Source: Neocallimastix lanati (nom. inval.) (taxonomy: Eukaryota; Neocallimastigomycota; Neocallimastigomycetes; Neocallimastigales; Neocallimastigaceae). Taken from it: a stretch of 26,000 nt of DNA. The position numbers were made by a program, and so were the translations under genes. Shown piece by piece: positions 8,588-18,908 of the stretch (position 1 is the stretch's first letter; the number at the start of each line of letters is the position of its first letter). Location: contig JACVTC010000154.1 in NCBI GenBank assembly GCA_016946835.1, positions 257,501-283,500 of the forward strand. The letters run 5' to 3'. Below the pieces are notes generated by a model. It had not been told where the DNA came from, did no database searches, and worked only from the letters and a program-made list of their open reading frames with translations.

Positions 8588-10456
8588 TTATTCCTCATCA
8601 TCTATATTATCTATATTTATTTCCGTGAAGTATGGAATGATGTTCTTCAAATGGATGTTTCTATCAGCAACTTCTCCTGTAATTGGGTCAAAAACGGATA
8701 CAGTGTTTAATTCTTGTTTTATAATCTTCAAAGGACCTGTAAAGAATGGATCGAGTTTTCTTCTGTTAAACACCTTCACTAGTACCAAGTCACCAGGTTT
8801 ATAGTTGCTCTTTAAAAGTCTAATTTGTTTTCTTCTGTCCATCCAAAGTTTATTCGCGGTCTCAATGTTTCTAAAAGCTTCCCGGATCCATCTACCATGG
8901 GTAATGAACATCCTTAATATATATTCTTCTTCGTTTTCGAATTCGTTTCTCCGGTCTATATTCATAGATAATTCAAAAGGCTGAAGATCTCTATGGCCAT
9001 ACAATAATTCGAAACTACTGTGTTTCGTAACTTCGCTTTTGCTAGTTCTTAGTGCCCATAACGCGCTATATAGTGTTTCATCCCATTGTTTATCGTTCTC
9101 ACCAAGTAGTCTAAGGTATTTACAGATCTCACGGTTGCAGTTTTCCACCTCCCCGTTTGAGGCAGGATGATATATTGCAATGTATTGTACATATACATCA
9201 TGCAAATCCAAAAATGCTTTTGTTTTATCCGATACGAATTGTGGACCATTATCCGTAACTAAAACTTCAGGAATTCCATGACGTGAGAACACCGACTTTA
9301 AAAACTTAATAACGTCTTCAGATTCAGTAGATTTAAGTGGCTCAGCTTCAGTCCACTTTGTAAAATAGTCAATAAGTACAATTATATATTTATTTCCGTT
9401 TTTGGTGAGAGGAAGGGGCCCAACCAGATCTAATCCAACTCTGGAGAATGGATATCCTGGTGGTGTCGCAATATTTTTAGTGTAGAGGTTAAGTGGCTGT
9501 CGTCGACAAGTTTGACACTTATGACAACACTTAATGAAGTTAGTTATATCTTGTTTCATGTTCATCCAATAGTAGTCTCTTATTAAATGATAATAAGACT
9601 TATAAATTCCTTCATGTCCTATGTTATGTGCTGCATTAATTAATTTTATTTGTTCAATTTTATCTTTAATAATCCTTCTGAGCTTATCATCTTGTTTATA
9701 ATACTCAATACCATTTATATTAATAATTTTCTTTTTAATAAATTCTCTCATATATGTGTTAATAGTATCAGAGTCTGAATCCGCAACAACATTAGAAGGT
9801 AAATTATTATTAGTAGTAATTATATTAATAGTTTCTACAGGTTGATCCGAAACAGGTTTGTAAGAAGAAATATTATTCATAATTAAATCATTATTATTAA
9901 TATTATTATTATCATCATTATTATTAACTGTTACCATTCTTGATAGTGCATCAGCAACAAAATTATTTTTGCCTTCTTCATATGCTACTTGAACATTTAA
10001 AATACTGAGTTCAGTAATCCATTTCAAGTGACGTCTGTTGGTTGGTTCTCTCTTAGCAAATATATATACAAGTGGTTTATGATCAGTATAAACCATTGTA
10101 TTAAACGGGCTTCCAGAAATATATGGTTTAAACTTTTGAACACAGTGATAGACTGCTTTTCCTTCAAGATCTGTTATACTGTAATTAGGTTCTGAGTTGG
10201 ACAAGGCATGACTTTCAAAGTAAATTGGGACTTCTATACCATCTTGGTTCTTTTGTAACAATACACCTCCTAGACCATCACGAGAAGCGTCAGTTCTAAT
10301 AATAGACGATTTTGAATAATTAGGAGCTATCAAAATAGGTGCTTCAATTAGCTTATTCGTTAATAAATGAAATGAGTTAGTACAATCTTCAGTCCAACAA
10401 AGTAAGAATGTTGTAGATGGGAACAGAGTTCGGAAAAGGATATAGATCCTTTTTTT
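8588..10456 (-). CDS. Ty3/gypsy pol, partial: RNase H and integrase
   Basis: The frame is open from 10456 (after a TAG at 10457-10459) to the stop at 8588-8590, 622 codons. There is no true start: this is the 3' part of a polyprotein. The first recognisable residues, FLLCWTEDCTNSFHLL and KLIEAPILIAPNYS, are the RT to RNase H junction. Counting from the codon at 10331-10333 as residue 1, RNase H has all four acidic residues: Asp15 (RTDAS), Glu57 (TDLEGKA), Asp84 (YTDHKPL), Asp128 (VADALSR). The zinc-binding H2C2 motif follows (AHNIGHEGI, later CHKC). The integrase core has the D-D-E triad in VGLDLVGPLP, VTDNGPQF and NGEVENCNRE. A GPY/F-type C-terminal module is present (KLDPFFTGPLKII). RNase H and integrase look intact, but without RT and protease the copy cannot move by itself. 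Confidence 0.85.
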   Translation of the reverse strand, partial: KKRIYILFRTLFPSTTFLLCWTEDCTNSFHLLTNKLIEAPILIAPNYSKSSIIRTDASRDGLGGVLLQKNQDGIEVPIYFESHALSNSEPNYSITDLEGKAVYHCVQKFKPYISGSPFNTMVYTDHKPLVYIFAKREPTNRRHLKWITELSILNVQVAYEEGKNNFVADALSRMVTVNNNDDNNNINNNDLIMNNISSYKPVSDQPVETINIITTNNNLPSNVVADSDSDTINTYMREFIKKKIININGIEYYKQDDKLRRIIKDKIEQIKLINAAHNIGHEGIYKSYYHLIRDYYWMNMKQDITNFIKCCHKCQTCRRQPLNLYTKNIATPPGYPFSRVGLDLVGPLPLTKNGNKYIIVLIDYFTKWTEAEPLKSTESEDVIKFLKSVFSRHGIPEVLVTDNGPQFVSDKTKAFLDLHDVYVQYIAIYHPASNGEVENCNREICKYLRLLGENDKQWDETLYSALWALRTSKSEVTKHSSFELLYGHRDLQPFELSMNIDRRNEFENEEEYILRMFITHGRWIREAFRNIETANKLWMDRRKQIRLLKSNYKPGDLVLVKVFNRRKLDPFFTGPLKIIKQELNTVSVFDPITGEVADRNIHLKNIIPYFTEINIDNIDDEE

Positions 10457-11435
10457 CTATCATTAGTATTTTCTGAATTTAATCAACTATTTATATAATA
10501 GTTTCACATTTGTTTTATCATTAATATTTAACAAATTCCACTAATAAAAAAATAAAAAAATAAATTAAATATTAAATGTTTTCCATCATAAAAATTTTTA
10601 TGAAATATTTTTTATCTTTTTATTATTTTTTTTTTTTTTTAAAAAAAAAAAATTCAAAATATAATTAATAAAAATATGTATTTATTAATTTAGTGTAACT
10701 TTTTTTATATTATTATAAATCAATGTTCTTTTATGAGTAAATAAATTATTTAATGATTTAATTAAATTATATAAATATTATTTATATTTATATTTACATT
10801 ATTTACAATTACTAAATTAAATTAGAAATTAATTAAATATTATTTATGTACAAAAATAAAATAAAATAAAATAAAATAAATATATATATATATATATATT
10901 ATACATATTTTTATACTTTGATACTTAATTTTTAACTAAAGATTAATAATTTTTCTTTAAGATAATTTAATATATAGAATAAAGTTGTAATTAAATGTTA
11001 TAATAGATATATAATAAATATAAAATAAATAAAAAAATATGCTATTAACAATTTTTTAATAAAAAATATTAAATAACTTTTAATATTTAATAAATAATAT
11101 TCCAATAAATAGTAGATTATTATTAAATAAATAAATAATAAATGAATAAATAAATATTAATTATGTAATTTAAATAAAATATGAGTTAATATATATTATA
11201 ATTATGAATAGGAATTGTATTTCCATTTTTTTATCCATAAAACGCCTTAACTTCTGTTTTTAAGATAAAATTAATTTCAAAATTTTCGTTTTTCTTAAAT
11301 AAATTATTATAAATTATGATTTGGTTTTTCTTTTTTCTTTGTAGGTATGATTCTTTTTTTTTTAACTTCCTTCAAAATATAATTCAGTTAATTTGAAATA
11401 TAAAAAAATTAAAATTAAATAATAACTTATTATAT
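10457..11435. other. AT-rich DNA between Ty3 remnant and transcription factor
   Basis: No coding sequence is seen. It contains a T15A12 tract (10626-10652), an (AAAAT)n-like run followed by an (AT)n run near 10855-10900, and the 3' flank of the convergently placed transcription factor gene. Confidence 0.4.
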
Positions 11436-13066
11436 TTAGCAAACTTTTTGATAGCAACCACCAATCATTTCAAAACGACATCCTGCCATTTCAAATTTTG
11501 AAGGATAGGTTAATTTTGGATAATCATGACACTTTTTATATTCATTACTATGAACATTCATCCAAGCCGGGAAGGGTCTCATTCCTAAATCCATACTGAG
11601 TGTTTGAAGGGCTAACGCTGTCTCAACAGCTTCAAATATTTGATTAGAATCAATGTTTAAATTAGCTGGATGATGATTTGTTTTTCCCATATTAGAATTA
11701 TTCATGTTATTCATATTATCCATATTAGAATTGTTCATGTTATTCATGTTGTTCATATTGTTCACGCTGTTCATGTTGTTCATATTGTTCATGTTATTCA
11801 TGTTGTTCATATTATTCATGTTATTCATATTGTTCATGTTGTTCATATTATTCATATTGTTCATATTATTCATGTTATTCATATTGTTCATGTTGTTCAT
11901 ATTATTCATATTGTTCATATTATTCATATTGTTCATATTATTCATATTATTCATATTATTCATATTGTTCATATTATTAATATTATTCATATTCATACTA
12001 TTCATATTGTTCATATTGTTTATATTATTCATATTGTTCATATTATTCATATTGTTCATATTATTAGAGTTATTTGAATTTTTGCGAATGTTTTCCCAAT
12101 CTTGACTTTGAATAACATTACAATTATTCATATTGTATCCATCATTAGATGGATAAGTATTTTTGCAGCTATTTGAATCAATAGGAATATTGTTATAATT
12201 CTTTATACTTAAGGTATTATTCTTTTGAATTGAAGCATTCATTGAATTATTATGACTCACTAACGTTTTAGAGGTATTAACTTTTGGATGAGATCTTCTT
12301 CTTTTTCTCTCATTTGGTGCTCCATTTTCAGATACAGATGTCCTTCGCTTTTTAGATGTGCCTGTAATAGTTGAAGAGTACTTTGATGCATTATTTTTAG
12401 ATAATGAAATAGGTGTATTTGTTGCAGTAGAAACAGCACTAGAAGAAGCTGAAGATGATGAATAAGAATCAGCATCTGATGGCGGTGGTGTTAATTCATT
12501 TAAATTATATTTTAAAGCAGTCCCAGCTTTTGCATTAGCACTAGAATTATTATTATTATGTTTTTGATGTTTCGTTCTTTTTCTAGTTGGTTGAGCAGGA
12601 GATGGTGGTTTTGGTCTAGCTTCTTTTGCAAACTGTTCTCCAAATATTTGAGTTAATTCATATCGAATACTATAACAATATTCTTTAGCAGCTTCATATG
12701 CATCATCAAAAGGTATCCATGTTCCTTGAATTTTTAAAATTCCACCTCTATTATACAAAAGTAAATTTTTATATAAAAAATTGTTATTATTCTATAATAA
12801 TTGAATAATTAAAAAAAATAAATTTCCATTTACCTTATTTTTCTAATATCTTTAGCTGTCTTTTCAACATTTTCCATTTCTCTCATTATATTTCTTCCTT
12901 CACCTCTTTTGCTCCATCCCATAGCTTTACGAATACTAGTCCAATTTACGTAACCACATTCTGAATCCCACATAACTATAGTACCATTGGAACTAGTGAA
13001 TTCATATACAGATATATAACCACGTTCATCTTGAGAGGTATTATAAATATTTTTATTAATAGTCAT
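11436..13066 (-). CDS. APSES/KilA-N transcription factor with (Asn-Asn-Met)n tract
   Basis: Two exons on the - strand: 13066-12834 and 12747-11436, joined across an 86-bp intron (donor GTAAAT at 12833, acceptor TATAATAG ending at 12748). This gives 514 residues. Splicing completes one domain: residues about 16-110 form an APSES/KilA-N DNA-binding fold, with GYISVYEF, YVNWTSIRKAMGW, then GGILKIQGTWIPF and EYCYSIRYELTQIFG. The IQGTWIP block and the following helix resemble Xbp1-type fungal APSES factors. Basic clusters RKRTKHQK, KKRRTS and RKRRRSHPK look like nuclear localisation signals. A Ser/Thr-rich region precedes an Asn-Asn-Met tract at about 305-428. A structured-looking Cys-containing tail (PFPAWMNVHSNEYKK to the final Cys) closes the protein. 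Expected role: sequence-specific regulator in the nucleus; targets unknown. The ATG at 13064-13066 is the first in frame. Confidence 0.85.
11697..12066 (-). repeat. Coding minisatellite, 9-bp unit (Asn-Asn-Met)
   Basis: Around forty 9-bp units encode Asn-Asn-Met on the - strand. Units differ mostly at the third base of the Asn codons (AAT or AAC), which is silent. The few amino-acid changes (Ser, Ile, Val, Asp) lie mainly near the two ends of the array. The complementary strand is also open over the array (His-Ile/Val and Phe-Met/Ile-Leu repeats), but only because the repeat contains no stop in those frames. Confidence 0.9.
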
Positions 13067-14070
13067 TCTTATTATTTTGTTTTAATTTAATTAATTAAAT
13101 TAAAGTATTACTTTATAGCTATTAAGTTAAAAAAAATTATATTTTTCGAAATATTAGGTTAAAAAATACGAAATAATTTTTTATAGGATTATATAACAGT
13201 ATTTAATAAAATATTATTATAATTATTAGAGCGTAGAAAGGTATAATTTATTAAAATTTAAACGAAGTATTTATATTATTGAATATATTATTATATATCA
13301 ATAAGTAAAAAAAAGGAATTCTTTATCTTTGTAATATTTAATTATGTATATATTTATATATTTTACAAAATATTATTTTCGTGTTTTTTTATTTTTTTTT
13401 ATACTATCCAAAGTAATATTATGTTAATCATTACAAATATTAAAATATGGATACTGTTTTTATGGTAAGATATTGTAAAATCAAATAAAAAAAAAGTAAT
13501 AATTAAACTAAATGATAATAAAATAAATGTAAAATAAAAATTGAAAAATGAAAGAAAAAAGAGAATCTTAAGAATATTTATATATAAAAACTATGATTAA
13601 AAAAATGGTTAATTTTATTTAAAAGTAATTTAAATTTATAAATTTTTAATTAAAATTTATACATAAATTTATTTAATCATTATATATTATATGTAATATT
13701 ACTAAATTTATTATTTATTAAAATTTTATATTAGTTATGTTATATATATATATGAATGTAAAATTATAAGAAAACATCAATTCTAAATTTATATATGTGT
13801 TTAAACAACTAATATTAAAGTTTTTCATTAAAATAATATATTCATTAATTTATTAAATATATACACTATATAAAAAAACTTTTAAAAAAGTTCATTCTTC
13901 AATTAATTAATTTTTATAATTTGAATAATCTTTACCATAAAGATTACTTATAAAAAAAGCAAAGTTCAAAGTTCAATATATTATGATAAAAACTTTAAAT
14001 AATTACAACATATGTTTTAGTAATAATTACAGATAATGGGAATGAATGACACATATTAAATAAAATCAAG

Positions 14071-14108
<38 letters not shown>

Positions 14109-17100
14109 TCCATATAAAGATATTTATTCCATTTTTAATCTATAATATTTTCTTTATATATTGATTTTTGAAGTATATTAAAGTACTTTTAAAAATTATT
14201 AAAAAAATAGTATATAATTATAAAATAACATAAATGGAAATATAGATTACGGTTAAATATTTAATATTTAATAAAAAAAATTTTTTAAAAAAAAAAAATT
14301 ATTAATTTCATAACTTTTCATTTAAAAAAATCGAATAAAAGTATTAATGTTAAATATTTTAAAAAATATTTTAAAACTAAATTTGTTATTAAAAAATATA
14401 ATTAATAATAACTTTATATTAAATTTTTAAAATTTTGAATATTATTATATAAAAAGTTTTCAATAATAAATTAATAAAAAAAAAAAAAATAAAAAATAAA
14501 AAAATTTAATTATTAATAGTAAAAGTAACTAGTTCATTAATATAATAAAAAAGAATATTCAATTATTAATTATTAATATAACAGGAATATTAATTTTTTT
14601 TTTTAAAAAAAAAAAAAGACTTTCATTTTTAATAAATTAATGATACCATGTTTCCTGTTTAGATATTACCATATTATTAGTAATTTCAAATTGAATATTT
14701 CATAAAATCAATTTTCCATATAATTAATGATCAGTTATTTTATAATAAAATGACCTATAATCTATTATATATATAAATATAATGTTCAAAGATTATTAAT
14801 AAATAATGTTTAATAATTCAAATATATATAATATTACAATTGTTCAATAATAAAATTTAATTATCTATTTTAATTAAAAATTTTATATAGTTATTTAATT
14901 AAAACATTTTTAGAAAATAGAAAATATAAACCAAAATTTATATGTAAATATATTTATCGAGATTCAGGAACCCATATTTTTAAATATATTTTAAATATAT
15001 TATTATATTTTTATTGATATAAGTTTATAAAAAAATATGACTCGATCATTCTTTTATTTCATATATAAAATGTATAATATTATAATGATAAAAATCAATT
15101 ATAATATAAATAAACATATGTATTTATGTTAATAAAAATTTATTGTAGTTTTTGAATTTTTATGTTTACTTTTGTAATTTAATAGCTTACAGGTAATATG
15201 TTATTAAACCAAAACGATAACTGTACATATGTATTGTATTGAAGATTGCATAAATACTATTAATAATTTTTATAAATATCATTTATTGAAATAATTAATA
15301 AAAAAAAGTGAAAAAAAAATACACCAAATGAAATAAGATTATATATTAAATGAATTATAAAAAGAAAAAAAAAAAAATACTTATTAAAATTAAAAATTAA
15401 AAATTAAAAAAAAAGACTCGAGATAAATACATATACAAAAGTATTATTAAAATAATATGTCTCTAATTAATATAAATATATATTTAGCATTATTTTTAAT
15501 GATTATCAAGCTATATAAAGTTTAATTAAAAAACTCGATTGAAAATTTTATTAAACTTAAAAATTATTAATGATTAGAATTTTATTAAAAATTGTTGATT
15601 TATTTAATTTAGGACAAATAAAAATTTTATATGTATCTAATGAATATATAAATATATATAATTTATTCATAATGAATTTTTCTGGTTAAAGAAACCTTTG
15701 ATAATAAAATTGAAAAATGGTATCCAAAAAAATCATAATTATATTATATTATGTAATATTATTTAATTAAATTATAAATATAGCAAAAATTCGAATTAAA
15801 TAAAAAAAAAATAAATATATATATATATATAAATAAAAAAAAAACAAATTAATATATTTTTTCAATAAAATTATAATTGATATATATATACACCATAATT
15901 AAATAATATATTGATTCTTATATATTAAAGTGTAATTATGTATTATCGAATTAAAATTTTGATATAAAACTTAAATTATTCATGACTTTTTTTTTTTAAA
16001 AAAAAATATATATATATATAAAAATTATAACAAAATACTATCTCCGACAATATAGAAAAAAATTTTTTTAACGTTTTTTAAAATATTATTAACAATGAAA
16101 AATAAATATATATTTATATATAATAGTAATTATCAAAAGAATTAATAATGATTACTTATAAAAACTTTTTTATTCTTGAAAAATAACAATATATCTTCAT
16201 ATTTTTTTATTCATAATCAATATTATTACAATAATTTTTTTTTTTGTTAAATATACTGTTATTTTATTATATTAAACATCCTTTTTTTTAAAAAAAAATA
16301 TAAAAAAAAAATACATTTAATATTTATTAATATTGAAAACCATCTATTAATTAAATATTTTTTTTCTTGTTAATTAATATTTATAAAAGGATTTTAATAT
16401 AATATAATTAAATATTTAAAATTAATTAATTGTAGTTATTTTATTAATTTAATGTAGCCTTTATTAATTAAGCTTAAATAAAATTATAGAATTAATATTA
16501 AACTATTATAAAGGAATCTTTATATAATTATGAATAAAAGTTGAATTATTATAAATATAAAATTGAATATGTTTTAATTAATTTACTTATATTTTTATTA
16601 TACATATATACTCATATACATATATGAAAAATAATTGTTAAATATTAATCTTTAAATATTTAGAATTATTTAAAATTACATACTTTATTTAAACTATTCT
16701 TCATTTTCCAAAATATACATTTTGCTTTCCAAGAAGAAAAATTATTTTATATAATTATAACATTTTACCTTGCAAAAAAAATGCACATAGTCAGTTTTTA
16801 ATATTTATTAAAACAAAATATATATATATATATAATAAAAATAGAGATTAATTTATTTAAATGAAATTATCATTACTCATTTTTAATATCAATTTTTTTT
16901 TTTTAAAAAAAAATCTTTTATGAATATTTAAAAAAAAAGTTTTAATTTCTATATTTAATTAAACAATTAATGATTTTTTTTAATATTTTTTTGATGCGTT
17001 ACTTTGATGAAAGGATTTTTATTAAAATTAAAATTCTTAAAATATTATTATTATTATTATTTTCAAGAAATATATAAAATTAAATATGATCGATCGTACA

Positions 17101-17357
17101 AATTAATATATTAACAAAATTTACATATATATATATAATATTTTTTTTCAATGTAAAAATTATTATTCATCAAAGATAATTGGATTAAGAATCAATATGT
17201 AAATATTATTATTAAACTTTGATTAGATATCACACACAAAATATGAATGAAATTATGCTTTAGTAGTATATTTGATTAAATATATAATAATTATTAAATT
17301 TGAAAGAAGTTTTTTTTTTTGTTAGTTTTTAACAGTTTATTTTGGGTTATGTTGTTA
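13067..17357. other. 4.3 kb of AT-rich DNA without a recognisable gene
   Basis: Neither strand shows a frame with coding character. The stretch is nearly all A and T, with (AT)n runs, an A run of about 28 at 14079-14106, and repeated T-run/A-run junctions (14281-14298, 14594-14617, 15987-16006, 16282-16298, 16893-16913). The right end of 13067-13300 presumably includes the promoter of the APSES gene. No RNA gene was recognised. Confidence 0.45.
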
Positions 17358-17367
17358 TTATCATTTG

Positions 17368-17722
17368 TGATCGTGCATTTAGTAATCGTACATTTTGCAA
17401 TGTGGCGTATAAATATTTTTAAATAAAGCCATACATTTTTAAGATATTCTATACAATCATAAATAAATATATAAATAATTATATATTTTTTCATTAAATA
17501 TTATTAAATAGCTATTTCAAAAGAAATAATAATATATTCTATTAAAAAAGAATTATAAAAAATTATTTATATAATTGAATATTAATAAATTATATATATA
17601 AAAAAGAATATTTATTATTTATTTAATTATTATTTAATTAATATTTATTTAATTATAAAAACAAGCCATATATAAAATACGCCACATTACGAAATGCACG
17701 ATTGCTAAACGCACCAGATTCA
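17368..17722. mobile_element. MULE-type MITE with long terminal inverted repeats
   Basis: Left end (17373-17410) and right end (17677-17714) are inverted copies over about 38 bp with about five mismatches: GTGCATTTAGTAATCGTACA plus TTTTGCAATGTGGCGTAT against the complement of ACGCCACATTACGAAATGC plus ACGATTGCTAAACGCAC. Weaker matching extends to 17368 and 17722. A 9-10 bp near-direct repeat, TTATCATTTG at 17358-17367 and TTATCATTG at 17723-17731, looks like the target duplication. At 355 bp with no transposase, it is a non-autonomous Mutator-like element. Each terminal repeat contains two copies of a roughly 15-bp word built on CGTGCATTT. A frame through the left end is not a gene. Confidence 0.65.
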
Positions 17723-17774
17723 TTATCATTGTTACTATTATCAATATATTAGAAATATTCAATATACGTTAACG

Positions 17775-17907
17775 TGACATATAATAGCAAGCCACCTATA
17801 ATTATATAAATATATTAAGTTTATTCTATGTAATTATCTTTATATTTTTAAATATAGTAAAATAAATTCTTTTACTAAAATACTTTTAATAAATCAAGAG
17901 TTTTCAT
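17775..17907 (+). repeat. Left LTR-like repeat of the copia remnant
   Basis: This repeat shares TATAATTATATAAATAT, then TTTATTC and AATAGTAAAATAAATT-like words, in the same order with 18713-18840. It starts with TG and is about 130 bp. The boundaries are approximate. Confidence 0.45.
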
Positions 17908-17924
17908 TTCTATCATGAGATCTG

Positions 17925-18198
17925 AAAAATTGTGTATTTCCCAAAAATTTAAGTAAAAACTTTGATGATTGGTACTTATTCATAAAAAAATACATCATTG
18001 ATAACTGAACAAGATGTTGATGGCGACGGAAATACTGAACTAAATCAGTTTTTAGCTAATCATAGAGCTGCCTAAGATCCAAACAATCTAAATCTAGAGA
18101 TTCAAAATATTATTATTGAACTTCAAGAATGATGTAATGTACAACAAGTTGCCGTGAAAGAAGCGAGAGCCAAAGTTATACCGAGGTTAACTTTATAA
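17925..18198 (+). pseudogene. Copia-type gag remnant
   Basis: Pieces in two frames read FDDWYLFIKKYIIDN, then EQDVDGDGNTELNQFLANHR, LEIQNIIIELQE and VQQVAVKEARAKVIPR, with stops between. The start after the left LTR and the WY motif fit a retrotransposon Gag N-terminus. It is broken by frameshift and at least three stops. The assignment to a copia-type gag rests on neighbourhood and general resemblance. Confidence 0.5.
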
Positions 18199-18228
18199 TC
18201 ATTTTTAATGTTACATTCAACATTTTAA

Positions 18229-18230
18229 AA

Positions 18231-18261
<31 letters not shown>

Positions 18262-18262
18262 A
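18229..18262. repeat. (AAAT)n microsatellite
   Basis: About eight units of AAAT/AATA, inside the copia remnant. Confidence 0.85.
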
Positions 18263-18301
18263 AAAAAAGTAGTCAATTTTAGTGCTAATATCACCAAAAT
18301 G

Positions 18302-18341
18302 ATTATTATAATATATTATTATAATATATTATTATAATATT
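18302..18341. repeat. Tandem 13-bp repeat, three units
   Basis: ATTATTATAATAT is repeated three times without change, inside the copia remnant. Confidence 0.85.
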
Positions 18342-18399
18342 AAAAACAAAAGTTTCTATCAGAACTTTATTAAACTTTATTATTAAAAGAATAACTATG

Positions 18400-18650
18400 A
18401 GATGTGCTAACAACCCTTGGAAACTTCATTCCTTAATAATAATAATGATAGAAATAATAACTTTATTAATACAAATAATGGTAATAATGGCAATAATTAT
18501 AATGGTTACTGGAAATTTACCAATATGTTGGGGCTCACTGAAAAAATCAATTGTTGCTACCAGTACTATCGAAGCTGAATAAATCACTACATAAGAGTGT
18601 GTATAAAAGGTTTTATGGATTCATAATATTTGTAATAGATAAAATTATAT
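18400..18650 (+). pseudogene. Copia gag tail fused to RNase H remnant
   Basis: One frame gives an Asn-rich segment (FLNNNNDRNNNF, then GNNGNNYNGYW) as in copia Gag tails. Another frame gives PICWGSLKKSIVATSTIEAE followed by a stop and ITT. The latter resembles the copia RNase H motif (of the form SKKQ..VA.ST.EAEY), with a TAA exactly where the conserved Tyr codon should be. Further in-frame stops follow (ECV, then KVLWIHNI). This is the remains of the pol 3' end joined to gag by an internal deletion. Confidence 0.6.
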
Positions 18651-18712
18651 AATTTTAAAGGTATTAAAATAAAGTATGAAACATTACATTATCATCTTAC
18701 AATTAATGCACG

Positions 18713-18840
18713 TGAATATACCATGACACATATAATTATATAAATATCATGTATTTTACCTTGATTTATTCCATATAAATTACCTTCGTGTTTTTAACAA
18801 TAGTAAAATAAATTTTTTCATAAAATAAAAAATTGTTATT
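18713..18840 (+). repeat. Right LTR-like repeat of the copia remnant
   Basis: It begins TGAATATACC and continues CATATAATTATATAAATAT, TTTATTCCATAT, AATAGTAAAATAAATT. These match 17775-17907 in order, with small gaps. The right edge is uncertain because it runs into T-rich DNA. Confidence 0.45.
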
Positions 18841-18877
18841 TTAATTATTATTTTAATTATTTTTTTAATTATTATTT

Positions 18878-18908
<31 letters not shown>

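Larger units (their letters stand above)
7261..10456 (-). mobile_element. 5'-truncated Ty3/gypsy LTR retrotransposon
   Basis: On the - strand the order is RNase H, integrase, a roughly 740-bp untranslated stretch, a polypurine tract (AAGTGGGGGCG) and a probable 3' LTR. RNase H before integrase is the Ty3/gypsy (Metaviridae-type) arrangement. Gag, protease and nearly all of reverse transcriptase are absent. Recognisable pol stops near 10400-10456, and no second LTR is seen to the right. The coding part is much richer in G+C than the flanks and has no internal stop, which suggests a fairly recent insertion later deleted at its 5' end. Confidence 0.8.
17775..18840 (+). mobile_element. Decayed copia-like element, internally deleted
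   Basis: Two short similar repeats (17775-17907 and 18713-18840) flank about 0.8 kb that holds a gag remnant and, fused after a large deletion, an RNase H remnant, all on the + strand. Protease, integrase and reverse transcriptase are missing. A string TTTCTATCATGAGATCTG at 17907-17924, just after the left repeat, resembles a degenerate copia primer-binding site (family form TGGTATCAGAGC). The length of about 1.07 kb and the several stops show a dead deletion derivative. Confidence 0.5.

Noticed and set aside
8463-8804. 113-codon + strand frame with hydrophobic residues
   Set aside because: It spans AT-rich DNA and the antisense of the Ty3 integrase C-terminus, so it is a shadow.
9049-9249. 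66-codon - strand frame inside the Ty3 integrase region
   Set aside because: It overlaps the intact DDE integrase in another frame and has no domain of its own.
10435-10456. ATATCCTTTTCC on the - strand, resembling a second U12 donor
   Set aside because: It lies at the broken edge of a retrotransposon next to a short palindrome, with no matching branch site or acceptor in a gene context.
11670-12105. Two + strand frames rich in His-Ile-Val and Phe-Met/Ile-Leu over the NNM array
   Set aside because: They are mirror readings of a stop-free 9-bp repeat. The - strand frame carries the APSES domain and splices correctly.
17294-17494. 66-codon - strand frame beginning MKKYIIIYIF
   Set aside because: It crosses the boundary of the MITE at 17368 and consists of AT-rich chance sequence and terminal-repeat words.
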